A stretch of 49,234 bases of DNA from Chlorobiota bacterium. Its GTDB lineage: Bacteria; Bacteroidota; Bacteroidia; Bacteroidales; JAADGE01. The stretch is from assembly GCA_013153865.1 (NCBI GenBank), contig JAADDR010000188.1, positions 1-49,234 on the forward strand, in the 5' to 3' direction. Below the pieces are notes generated by a model. The model was not told where the DNA came from. It saw nothing but the letters and a program-made list of their open reading frames with translations, and ran no database searches. How positions within the stretch are numbered: position 1 is the first letter of the stretch; every line of letters begins with the position of its first letter. This document shows positions 1 through 9,743 of this stretch, piece by piece. The position numbers and the translations under genes are program-made.

Positions 1-2013
1 ACGATAACGGGCATCAACGGATTCGCACAAAAAATAAACCTGTTGCCGAATCCCGTAAACACCGAAACAGAAAGAACAATAGCTCCTTACGTAAGCTACG
101 ACGGTAAAAGCATAGTCTTTATACGGCAAACAAAAAAATACCGCCGCATGTTCGAATCAAAAAAACAACCCGACGGCAAATGGTCCGAACCCGTACCCGT
201 AAAATCAGTCAATACATTCGACTCTCTCGGATGGTTTATTGATGCACCGACATATAATTACAATGCAACCGTAATATATTTCAGCATGATAGAAGACAAA
301 AAAGATGCAAACTTTAATATATACTACACCGAAAAAATTAACGAAATTTGGTCCGAACCGGTAAAAATAAACCTGCCTGTCAACGAATATACCGACAAAA
401 CCGACCCTTTCATAAGTTTCGACGGCAAACAACTGTATTTTGCCGGACGCACAGACGATAAAGAACTTGACGATTACGAATGCTACAACATATATGTTTC
501 ACAAAAAACAGACACAGGATGGTCGGAACCCAAAGCTCTGCCCGAACCGGTAAATTCCGGATGCGACAGAGCCCCAAGAATGGCTGCCGACGGTAAAACA
601 TTATATTTTATGTCGGTAAGAGGTGATAAAAAAACGGGAATAGACCTGTACTACGCAAAAAAAATCACAAAAAACGCTTGGCTTACACCCGTACCCGTAG
701 ACACACTTAACAATAACAGAGACGAAGCATACCCCAGCATCCCCCTTTCGGGGAAATATTTATACTACCAACAAAAATCAAAAAAGAAAAACGCTAAAGA
801 CGAAAAAGCCGTAAAATACCTGCTGCCGGCAGAACTGCAACCGGAAAAAACCGTGAGATTTTACGGATACGTTACCGACTTAAACTCCGGCAAACCCGTT
901 AAAGCAACAATAAACATCATAAACCCGAATACATCCGAAATACTTTCACAAGTAAAAGCAAACGAAAAAACAGGAAAATACAGTCTTTTCCTGCAAAAAG
1001 GAAAAAAATACAGAATAGAAGTTTTCGCAAAAAAATACTCACACTTCTTCTTCTACTTTAATGCCGGAAAACTTAAAAAATTCGAAGAAATTCAAAAAAA
1101 CATAACACTGTACCCCAAAGTTAATCTCATACTCAATGTTTACGACACGGAAATATACGAACCCGTACCGGCAACCGTTTCCGTTTACGACAAAGAAACA
1201 AACAAAAAAGAAGACGTATCCCTCAAAAAACTCGGCACCGGGCGATTCAACCTTACGCTGTCAATAGGAAAAAACTATGAAATACGCGCCGAACACAAAC
1301 ACTTCATAAGCAATAAATTCAATTTAGACCTTACGGGAACCGTACAATTCAACGAATTTGAAAGAGATCTGGAACTTCAAGTCAAAAAAATAGATTACGA
1401 AATTAACCTGTCCGACAAAGAAACCGGAGAAGGTGTCGAAGCACTCGTAGAAATTACAAACCTGTCCACAAACGAAAAAATAATAAGAAAAGTAAAAACC
1501 GGAAAAAACGGAAAACTGAAAATAAAACTGCGAGACGGAACCCAATACGAAATAAGCGTCAAACCTAAAGGATACGCATTCTACAACACAACTGTCGATT
1601 TAGTCGACGAAAACGCAGATTATACACTAACGGCAGAACTCAAACCGCTAAAAAAAGATACTAAAATAGAACTCAACGACATCAATTTCGAAACAAACTC
1701 GGCAGACTTAAACGAAAGTTCCTTCGAAGAACTCGACCGACTCGTCGAACTCCTGAAAACAAACTCAAACATGATAATAGAACTTGCCGCACATACCGAC
1801 GATGTAGGATCCGAAGCATACAACCTGAAACTCTCCTACAGAAGAGCCGAATCCGTTAAAGAATATCTGCTCGAAAAAGGAATACCCGAAGAACAAATCA
1901 TTGCAAAAGGATACGGCGAAAGCAAACCGGCTTTTCTGCCCGCAAATACCGAAGAAAACAGAGCAAAAAACAGACGCGTGGAATTAAAAGTTATTGAAAT
2001 AAAATCAATATAA
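1..2013 (+). CDS. OmpA-family outer membrane protein with PD40 (WD40-like) repeats, three carboxypeptidase-regulatory-like repeats and C-terminal OmpA domain; 5' partial
   Basis: Frame 1 is open from base 1 (TITGINGFAQKINLLPN...), so the TTG at 43 is probably not the true start. PD40-like motifs (DGKTLYFMSVRG, DGKQLYFAGR). C-terminal OmpA motif (INFETNSADLNESSFEELDRL...AHTDDVGSEAYNLKLSYRRAESVKEYL). Confidence 0.88.
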   Translation, partial: TITGINGFAQKINLLPNPVNTETERTIAPYVSYDGKSIVFIRQTKKYRRMFESKKQPDGKWSEPVPVKSVNTFDSLGWFIDAPTYNYNATVIYFSMIEDKKDANFNIYYTEKINEIWSEPVKINLPVNEYTDKTDPFISFDGKQLYFAGRTDDKELDDYECYNIYVSQKTDTGWSEPKALPEPVNSGCDRAPRMAADGKTLYFMSVRGDKKTGIDLYYAKKITKNAWLTPVPVDTLNNNRDEAYPSIPLSGKYLYYQQKSKKKNAKDEKAVKYLLPAELQPEKTVRFYGYVTDLNSGKPVKATINIINPNTSEILSQVKANEKTGKYSLFLQKGKKYRIEVFAKKYSHFFFYFNAGKLKKFEEIQKNITLYPKVNLILNVYDTEIYEPVPATVSVYDKETNKKEDVSLKKLGTGRFNLTLSIGKNYEIRAEHKHFISNKFNLDLTGTVQFNEFERDLELQVKKIDYEINLSDKETGEGVEALVEITNLSTNEKIIRKVKTGKNGKLKIKLRDGTQYEISVKPKGYAFYNTTVDLVDENADYTLTAELKPLKKDTKIELNDINFETNSADLNESSFEELDRLVELLKTNSNMIIELAAHTDDVGSEAYNLKLSYRRAESVKEYLLEKGIPEEQIIAKGYGESKPAFLPANTEENRAKNRRVELKVIEIKSI

Positions 2014-2033
2014 AAAAGAAAACATTTGCGATT

Positions 2034-4241
2034 ATGACAAAAAAAATCATACCTAATATTATAATAATACTTTTAATACCGGTCATATTATCCGCATCAT
2101 CAAAACTTAAATACGAAGACGTTTACAAAGTAGTATTAAGCGGAGATAAAGAAAACGCATACACTATGCTGCTGGCATACCAAAAACAAGACCCGGACTT
2201 TGCAAACGTTTACTTCCAACTCGGACTTATTGCCGAAGATTGGGCTTTCGAATTTAACCCGTATACAGAATTTTATTACACCAAATTATTTATCTACAAC
2301 ACAAAATTATACTTTAACCTTGCAAAACTGTACCTGAAAGACGAAAAAAACAAAAACAGATCATATTACAAAAATGCTCCTGTAATACCAAAAGGAAAAA
2401 AACTGCAAATAGAAGACATAAACCAATACATAGACTCACAAGTAGAAAAAATTAAAGACTACGAAAAACACGTTATCAAAATAATAAACCTGTATAACAA
2501 AAGCAGCGACTCCTATAACGAATGCGTAAGCACATTCATGAAAATAAACTCAGACTACGCAAAAATTAAAAACATATACCTCAGCGACGACAAACAACTC
2601 GAAAAAGACATGACAAAACTGAAATCCGACTTTGACTCAACCCTCATATATTTCAAAAAATACAAAACCGCTCTCGCAGAATACCCGCTTAACAGATACA
2701 ACCAGAATTACCGCCTCAAAGACATCATAACATACCGCTTGGACGGACTTACATACTCCGGATTCTTAAACGACGACATCCTCCTGTGGAATTACGGAAA
2801 ATGGGTTGAAAACGTTCGAAACATCAAAGAAACCGTAATAAAAAACAACAGAGAAGAAATATTTAAACAAGACAAACAAATAAAACAAAAAATAAAAGCA
2901 CTCGAATACGGCGAATATTTCGACGATTACGCACACTTTAAACTGGACAACAAATTCATCTATAAAATAGAAAAATTCGACAATAACTCACTGCTCATAA
3001 AACTTTTCAAACTGAACGAAGCAAAAATAAATTTCCTCGAACTCTTCAAAAAATCAATCAATAACCCGGCAACTATTACATGCTGCCCGATAATCAAAAG
3101 AGCCGCATACTGCATAAACCTCAACAAACAAAAAAAATACGCCGACAGCATAAACAACATATTCATAAATGCAATAAAACCGGAAGAAATAAAAAAATAC
3201 AAAACATTCTACATATCCGAATACGACGGACTCAAAGGACTCAAAGAATATTCCTTCAGACAAAGCCTGTTTTTCGACGCAAAACAAAAAGATGCCATGC
3301 TGAACCTCAAAAAACACTTATACTTTACGGCTTTTAAAATTAATACCGACTCTCTGTCCTACAATAACACCCCGTTCCAAACACAAGTTACATCACCCGA
3401 AACAAACAACAACGAACCCGGCAAATACTATATAACAGACTTCAAAAACACAAAAGAAGGAACAATCTGGATAAGCGGATACACAATATCCGAAAACAAC
3501 AAAATGCAAGGATACACCGCATTCTCCGAAGATAACAAAAACATCAAATTCCTGTCACTAAACGAAAAAAACGACACCGCAAATACATGCAACCTCATAA
3601 TAGCTCCGTATAAAAAAGGATGCTATGCCGTTAAAACAACCAAAGGAACACAAATAAACAATACTCTCGTTAAATACGACAACAACGGTAAAATAATATT
3701 ATCACTAAATCTGCCATATCACAAAATACCGAGAATAATTAAATACGACGACATAAACAACAACATAATAATAATTTTCGGAGGATATAAAATGAACAAA
3801 ATATCGGACGATAACAAACAAATAATATACCATCTAAACCCCGACGACCAACTCCGAACATACGAAATCAAAATTAACGCAAAAATACAATTCTTTGATA
3901 TCGTAAAACGAAATAAAAAACTATATTTGTTCGGTAATTTCATTAACTTCGAAGACCTTTCCGGAAATACCGTTTACTCTAAAGCGGGAACATCGGAAAA
4001 TAAAACAAACATACTCGTTACAATAATTAACAACGGGATGATAGAAAAACAAATTCCGTTTTTCGACACACAACCGGTATTCGGAGTTAAAGCACTGAAA
4101 ATAAACAGTAACACAATTAACATATTAGGATACAAAACAGAACTTAAAGAACAAAATTTCGAAAACCTGAAAACAAAAGAATTATATTACCGGCTTATAA
4201 ACCCCGAAGGAGAAAAAATAAACTCCGCTTGGCACGATTAA
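2034..4241 (+). CDS. Secreted/envelope protein of unknown function, signal peptide, TPR-like N-terminal part
   Basis: ORF of 735 aa with hydrophobic N-terminus (MTKKIIPNIIIILLIPVILSASS); 20 bp after the previous CDS on the same strand. Confidence 0.75.
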   Translation: MTKKIIPNIIIILLIPVILSASSKLKYEDVYKVVLSGDKENAYTMLLAYQKQDPDFANVYFQLGLIAEDWAFEFNPYTEFYYTKLFIYNTKLYFNLAKLYLKDEKNKNRSYYKNAPVIPKGKKLQIEDINQYIDSQVEKIKDYEKHVIKIINLYNKSSDSYNECVSTFMKINSDYAKIKNIYLSDDKQLEKDMTKLKSDFDSTLIYFKKYKTALAEYPLNRYNQNYRLKDIITYRLDGLTYSGFLNDDILLWNYGKWVENVRNIKETVIKNNREEIFKQDKQIKQKIKALEYGEYFDDYAHFKLDNKFIYKIEKFDNNSLLIKLFKLNEAKINFLELFKKSINNPATITCCPIIKRAAYCINLNKQKKYADSINNIFINAIKPEEIKKYKTFYISEYDGLKGLKEYSFRQSLFFDAKQKDAMLNLKKHLYFTAFKINTDSLSYNNTPFQTQVTSPETNNNEPGKYYITDFKNTKEGTIWISGYTISENNKMQGYTAFSEDNKNIKFLSLNEKNDTANTCNLIIAPYKKGCYAVKTTKGTQINNTLVKYDNNGKIILSLNLPYHKIPRIIKYDDINNNIIIIFGGYKMNKISDDNKQIIYHLNPDDQLRTYEIKINAKIQFFDIVKRNKKLYLFGNFINFEDLSGNTVYSKAGTSENKTNILVTIINNGMIEKQIPFFDTQPVFGVKALKINSNTINILGYKTELKEQNFENLKTKELYYRLINPEGEKINSAWHD

Positions 4242-4294
4242 TGTTTTCAATAAATATTAAAAAATTCTAAGTCTTGAACCCTAATTCCGACAAA

Positions 4295-7200
4295 ATGAAC
4301 TTAAAAAAACAACTCATAATAACCCTGATATTCCTGCTGTTTTCAAACACATTATTTTCACAAATCGAAAGCAAAGGAATACCGTACATTAAAAACTACA
4401 CCAGAACAGATTACGACGGAAACAATGCAACATACTCGGTAATTCAAGACAAAAGAGGAATCATGTATTTCGCAAACCAAACATACATCCTCGAATTTGA
4501 CGGAAAAAACTGGCGAAAAATATTCATCCCCGGAGACCCCAATATATACTCGCTCGCAAAAAACAACGAAGGAACAATATTCGTAGGAGCATCCGTAGGA
4601 GAACTCGGATACCTCTATATCGACGACACGGGAAGCATGAAATACAAATCTCTTAAAAATAAAATCCCGGAAGACAAACAACAATTCACACTCGCACGAG
4701 AAGTCATTAAAGGCCCGGACAACGAAATGATATTCATAACACCGCTTACACTTTACATATACCAAAACGACACAATAAAAACAATAGACGTAGAAAAACC
4801 CGAAAACCGTTTCGTAAACCCGTTCGAAGTAAACGGAAAAATATACATCCAAGAAAAAGGACTCGGAATAATGGAATATAAAAACGGTAAACTCTCACTG
4901 CTCAAAAAAACAGAATTCTTCTCAAATAAATGGGTCGTGGGAATGTTCGGAATCCCGGAATCAGACAAAATAAACATTGCAACATGGCAAGACAGCGTTT
5001 ACAACTACAATAAAGGAAAAATAAAAAGCATAAACGAAAACTCCTTACTGAAAAGCCTTTATAAAACCGCAAAATACAACTCAAAATACTATGTAGGAGG
5101 ACTATACGGAAAAGGACTCATTATTTGCGATAAAAATCTCAGAGTAATAAAACATATTACAACAAACAACGGGCTGCAAAACAACACGGTATTCTCCGTT
5201 TACGTAGATGCCGACAAAAACATTTGGATAGGAACAAACGACGGAATATCAGTAATATACGCCAACCTGCCATACACCGTATTCTCATCTTTCGCAAACC
5301 TTACCGAAGCCGTTTACACATCAATAAAATTTAAAAACAACCTATACGTCGGAAGTTCCGTCGGAATATTTTACAAAAACTTCAACAAAAAAAACAGCAT
5401 CGACGGAGGCAAATTCAAACAAATACAAATCCCCCAAGGATCAGTACAAATCTGGAAAATCGATACAATAAACAACACTCTGCTCGCAGCATCATCAATG
5501 GGACTCTATCTCGTAAACAACGACAAAGCAGAACTCGTCGGACCGGACGTAAGCGTAAAAAGCTTCATAAACATCAACGGCAAAAAAAATACAATCCTCG
5601 CAACCGGCGGAAACGGACTCTCTCTGTTCAAATACGAAAACAACACATGGAAATACGAACATACCGTTAAAAACTTCAAAGGAAACTTCAGACATATCGA
5701 AGAAGACTCCGACGGCTCATTCTGGATATCAGACAGAAGCAAAGGAATATTCAGACTTAAACTCACTCCGGAACTCGACTCGGTAATTACTGAACAAGAA
5801 TTTACCGAAAAAGACGGACTGCCCTCAACATTCGGAAACTACGTATATAAAATAAACAACAGAATCGTATTCACTACAGACAAAGGAGTTTACATTTTCG
5901 ACAAAAAAACACAAAAATTCATCAAAGACCCGGAATTTCACGAAATATTCAAACGAGACATTAAAATAACAAACCTTTACCAAGCCCGAAACGGAAACAT
6001 ATGGTTTAAAGAAGAAATAAAAGACCCCAAAATAAGAACAAAAAAATACTGGGAACTCGGAGAAATAATAACAAAAAACGGTAAAACCGAAATAATAAAA
6101 AAACCATTCTACAAAGTAAAAAACAGAATTAACAGCATAAACCAAATATCCGACAACGAACTTATAGTCGGAACAGAAAGCGGCTTTGTCCTGTACAACC
6201 TTAACTCATCAAAAAAATTCGAAAAACCGTTTCTCGCATTAATCAGAAAAATAGAAATAATAAAAAACGACTCGCTTATATTCGGCGGAGCATTCAAAAA
6301 CGACTCCGGACAAATGGTATTACAACAAAACCCCGACAAAATCCCGCAAATACCGTTCGAATTTAACGACCTCAGATTCTCATTCGCATCAGTCTTCTAC
6401 GAAGAACCCGAAAAAACAAAATACAAATTTATACTCAGGCACAACGACACACAATGGTCCGACTGGAAATCAAAAACCGACAAAGAATACTCAAACCTCG
6501 ACCCCGGAACATACACATTTATAGTAAAAGCAAAAAACCTCTACAACGTCGAAAGCAAAACAGCAGAATTCACTTTCGAAATACTGCCGCCGTGGTATAG
6601 AACATTCGGAGCATACCTCGGATACTTCATACTTTTCATACTTTTCATATACGGCATAATACAATTAAGTATAGCACGACTCAAAAAACAAAGAGAAAAC
6701 CTCAAAAGAATAGTAGAAGAAAGAACAAAAGAAATACAAATACAAAAAGAAGAAATAGAAGCAAAAAACGAAACACTCTCTGCCCAAAACGAAGAAATAA
6801 GCCAAAAAAACGCATCAATTACGGCAAGCATAAATTACGCAAAAAGAATACAAGAAGCAATGCTCCCGCTTAAAGAAAAAATAAGCAAAGGACTGCCCGA
6901 AAACTTTATACTCTTTAAACCCAGAGATATAGTAAGCGGAGACTTCTATTGGTATGCCGAAAAAGACGGAAAAATTATATACACGGCAGTCGATTGCACC
7001 GGACACGGTGTCCCGGGAGCTCTAATGAGTATGATAGGAAGCGAAATACTTACTACAATAGTAAACACAAACGGTATAACAAAAGCAGACGTAATACTCA
7101 AAAAAATGAACGACTACGTAGTAAAAGCACTAAAACAAGAAAAAGAAGGTCTCTCGCAAGACGGTATGGACATGGCTCTGTGCGTTATCGACAAAGAAAA

Positions 7201-7564
7201 CAAAACAGTAGAATTTGCAGGCGCAAAAAACCCGCTTATCTACATAACCGACGGCGAACTGAAAACCGTTAAAGCAAGCCGAAACGGAATAGGAGGATAC
7301 CAAACCGAAGAAAAAGACTTTAAATCCGAAATAATACACTACAAATCCCCGACATGGTTCTATATGTTCTCCGACGGATACCAAGACCAATTCGGAGGTC
7401 CCCAAAACCGTAAATTTATGATTAAACAACTCAAAAAACTATTACTCGACATACACTACAAACCAATGGAAGAACAACACAGAATCCTGAACGAAGTAAT
7501 AGAAAAATGGATGGAAAACACTCCCCAAACAGACGATATACTGCTTATAGGATTCAAACTCTGA
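4295..7564 (+). CDS. Two-component-regulator-propeller / Y_Y_Y domain sensor with TM helix, coiled coil and C-terminal SpoIIE (PP2C-like) phosphatase domain
   Basis: Propeller motifs (NIWIGTNDGISVI), Y_Y_Y-like region (YKFILRHNDTQWSDWKS...LDPGTYTFIVKAKN), TM (AYLGYFILFILFIYGII), SpoIIE motifs (GDFYWY...DCTGHGVPGALMSMIG...DDILLIGFKL). ATG at 4295 preferred over the track's TTG at 4274. Confidence 0.9.
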   Translation: MNLKKQLIITLIFLLFSNTLFSQIESKGIPYIKNYTRTDYDGNNATYSVIQDKRGIMYFANQTYILEFDGKNWRKIFIPGDPNIYSLAKNNEGTIFVGASVGELGYLYIDDTGSMKYKSLKNKIPEDKQQFTLAREVIKGPDNEMIFITPLTLYIYQNDTIKTIDVEKPENRFVNPFEVNGKIYIQEKGLGIMEYKNGKLSLLKKTEFFSNKWVVGMFGIPESDKINIATWQDSVYNYNKGKIKSINENSLLKSLYKTAKYNSKYYVGGLYGKGLIICDKNLRVIKHITTNNGLQNNTVFSVYVDADKNIWIGTNDGISVIYANLPYTVFSSFANLTEAVYTSIKFKNNLYVGSSVGIFYKNFNKKNSIDGGKFKQIQIPQGSVQIWKIDTINNTLLAASSMGLYLVNNDKAELVGPDVSVKSFININGKKNTILATGGNGLSLFKYENNTWKYEHTVKNFKGNFRHIEEDSDGSFWISDRSKGIFRLKLTPELDSVITEQEFTEKDGLPSTFGNYVYKINNRIVFTTDKGVYIFDKKTQKFIKDPEFHEIFKRDIKITNLYQARNGNIWFKEEIKDPKIRTKKYWELGEIITKNGKTEIIKKPFYKVKNRINSINQISDNELIVGTESGFVLYNLNSSKKFEKPFLALIRKIEIIKNDSLIFGGAFKNDSGQMVLQQNPDKIPQIPFEFNDLRFSFASVFYEEPEKTKYKFILRHNDTQWSDWKSKTDKEYSNLDPGTYTFIVKAKNLYNVESKTAEFTFEILPPWYRTFGAYLGYFILFILFIYGIIQLSIARLKKQRENLKRIVEERTKEIQIQKEEIEAKNETLSAQNEEISQKNASITASINYAKRIQEAMLPLKEKISKGLPENFILFKPRDIVSGDFYWYAEKDGKIIYTAVDCTGHGVPGALMSMIGSEILTTIVNTNGITKADVILKKMNDYVVKALKQEKEGLSQDGMDMALCVIDKENKTVEFAGAKNPLIYITDGELKTVKASRNGIGGYQTEEKDFKSEIIHYKSPTWFYMFSDGYQDQFGGPQNRKFMIKQLKKLLLDIHYKPMEEQHRILNEVIEKWMENTPQTDDILLIGFKL

Positions 7565-7645
7565 CACAATTATCAAAAACTAAAAACAATAAAAACATAC
7601 TTTTAATGTTATATACCCCGTATAAACAATCACAAAACTAAACAT

Positions 7646-8656
7646 ATGAAAATAAAACTCAAAAAAACGCTCGTAAACATAATACTCATCACCGTTACGG
7701 CAACAATAACATCCAATGCTCAAAAAGCAACCCTCAAAGGACAAGTAATAAACAACACAAAATACACAAAAATAGAACTCCAAGACCTGTCATACAAAAC
7801 ATTAGAAACACAAAAACTCGACAAAAAAGGAAAATTCAAATTCAATACCGAATTTGATAAATTCAACTTCTACATTCTGGTTCTCGACAAACAAAACTTT
7901 ACCGTATTCTTTCCCGAACCCGGAGAACAAGCCGAAATAATAATAAACGCCGATAACATACGAAACCCCGAAATCAAAAACTCCGAACAAACAAAAATAT
8001 ACTACGAATACAGTAAAAAATTCTCCGAAATAAAAAACAACAAAGACAAAATCGAATTTATAAAAAAAATGATTGACGACAACCCCTCGTCTCCGGTTTG
8101 CATATTCTTTATCGACAACCTCAACCCGAAAACAGATTACGAATACTTCAAAAAACTCGCCGACGGACTCAAAAAATACAAATACAACCCTATCGTCAAC
8201 GAATTCATTACAAAAACCGAAAACATTAAAAAATTAGAACCCGGAAAAGAAGCTCCCGACATAGCACTACCCGACCCCGACGGCAATATCATAAAACTCT
8301 CGTCACTCAGAGGAAAATATGTCCTCATAGACTTCTGGGCTTCATGGTGCAGACCATGCAGAGCAGAAAACCCCAACAACGTAAAACTGTACCAAAAATA
8401 CCGCGACAAAGGATTCGAAATATACGGAGTATCTCTCGACAAAGACAAAAACTCTTGGATAAAAGCAATAGAAAACGACAAACTCACATGGACACAAGTA
8501 AGCGACCTCAAATTCTGGCAATCCGAAGGAGCAAAAATATACAACGTAAAAGCAATACCGCACACCGTACTGCTCGACAAAGAAGGTAAAATAATAGCAA
8601 CCGGACTGAGAGGTCACAACCTGTCTCAAAAACTAAAAGAAATATTCGGATACTAA
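7646..8656 (+). CDS. TlpA-like thioredoxin-family protein with N-terminal DUF4369-like domain
   Basis: WASWCRPCRAENPN active site; LSSLRGKYVLIDFWASW; N-terminal signal peptide and DUF4369-like region. Confidence 0.88.
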   Translation: MKIKLKKTLVNIILITVTATITSNAQKATLKGQVINNTKYTKIELQDLSYKTLETQKLDKKGKFKFNTEFDKFNFYILVLDKQNFTVFFPEPGEQAEIIINADNIRNPEIKNSEQTKIYYEYSKKFSEIKNNKDKIEFIKKMIDDNPSSPVCIFFIDNLNPKTDYEYFKKLADGLKKYKYNPIVNEFITKTENIKKLEPGKEAPDIALPDPDGNIIKLSSLRGKYVLIDFWASWCRPCRAENPNNVKLYQKYRDKGFEIYGVSLDKDKNSWIKAIENDKLTWTQVSDLKFWQSEGAKIYNVKAIPHTVLLDKEGKIIATGLRGHNLSQKLKEIFGY

Positions 8657-8663
8657 AACAAAA

Positions 8664-8990
8664 ATGACACAACTGCCGAAAAACCCTACACTTAAAGACA
8701 TGCAAGAACACATCAAAAAACTTGCAATAAAACGAGGATGGAACAAAAACAACCACCTGGAAATATTTCTGCTGCTTACCGAAGAAATAGGAGAACTTGC
8801 AAAAGCCGTCAGAAACAAAACAAACCTATATACCGAAAACAACAAAAAATACCATAAAGAAGAACTCGAACTCGAATTTGCCGATGTCATGAACTACATT
8901 TTCGACCTGGCAAACTACTTCGACATAAACCTCGAAGAAGCTTTCAGAAAAAAAGACAAAATAAATGCCGAACGAAACTGGAAAAACTGA
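8664..8990 (+). CDS. MazG-like nucleotide pyrophosphohydrolase
   Basis: LLTEEIGELAKAVR and ELEFADVMNYIFDLANYF match the EExxE...ExxD MazG pattern. Confidence 0.8.
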   Translation: MTQLPKNPTLKDMQEHIKKLAIKRGWNKNNHLEIFLLLTEEIGELAKAVRNKTNLYTENNKKYHKEELELEFADVMNYIFDLANYFDINLEEAFRKKDKINAERNWKN

Positions 8991-9026
8991 AATACCGAAT
9001 TTACAAACACTAAAAACAACAAAACC

Positions 9027-9743
9027 GTGAAAAACAAAATTATAATTACGATAATACTGACAACATCAACGCTGCTCACACAAGCACAAAAAATTAACGA
9101 CATACAACTCCTTAAATCAGAACTCGACACAATCTCACAACAAAAACTGACCGTAAACTCCGTTGCCGTTAACCAAAACGGAAACTGGATAATTCTTTAC
9201 GGAGACATAGGATACTCATTCACGCAAATGCCGCAAAAACTGTCCGAAAAATTAGAAACACTGAACAAAAAACAAATACCCCTTAAAGACATAGACTTCA
9301 TCGGAAAATCCGGATGGCTGCTGTTAGCCGCCGAAAACGCATTCTACTCAGACTCCCTGCCCGAAAAATTCCTAAACGCACTCAAACAAGTCAACAAACA
9401 AGGACAAACAATAACATGCGCCGACACATACAAAAACAAAACCCTGCTGCTGTTCGGAAAAAACAAATACTACAAACAAAACATACCCGAAACACTCAAA
9501 AAAAAGATTATAAACCTGCAATACAGAAATCAATATATCAAAAATGCGGCACTTACAAAAAACGACGGATGGGCACTGCTATACGCAACAAAAGGATTTA
9601 CATACAAAAACATCCCGGTTGCAACCGCAGAAAAAATGAAAGAACTCGTGCAAAACGGCTCCTCTCTCGACAAAATCTTCTTCCTCCCGGACAACAAATG
9701 GATTATAATTTACGACAAATATAAATACGCAAGCAATCTATGA
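9027..9743 (+). CDS. Secreted protein of unknown function made of ~4.5 tandem 42-43 aa repeats
   Basis: Signal peptide MKNKIIITIILTTSTLLTQAQ followed by repeats of the form (k)(n/d)gWxLLYgxxxYxyxxiPexLxxKlxxLnxxxxxIxxva; overlaps the next ORF by 4 bp. Confidence 0.75.
   Translation: MKNKIIITIILTTSTLLTQAQKINDIQLLKSELDTISQQKLTVNSVAVNQNGNWIILYGDIGYSFTQMPQKLSEKLETLNKKQIPLKDIDFIGKSGWLLLAAENAFYSDSLPEKFLNALKQVNKQGQTITCADTYKNKTLLLFGKNKYYKQNIPETLKKKIINLQYRNQYIKNAALTKNDGWALLYATKGFTYKNIPVATAEKMKELVQNGSSLDKIFFLPDNKWIIIYDKYKYASNL

Noticed and set aside
3080-3337. 85-aa + strand ORF overlapping the 735-aa gene
   Set aside because: Arg/Gln/Lys-rich out-of-frame translation without start context.
4358-4852. 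164-aa Cys/Phe/Val/Tyr-rich minus-strand ORF
   Set aside because: Composition typical of reverse-frame reading of A-rich coding DNA; lies within the propeller gene.
8664-8990. MazG-like gene as part of a toxin-antitoxin or defence system
   Set aside because: Neighbours are envelope proteins; small MazG proteins are common housekeeping pyrophosphohydrolases and no toxin gene is adjacent.
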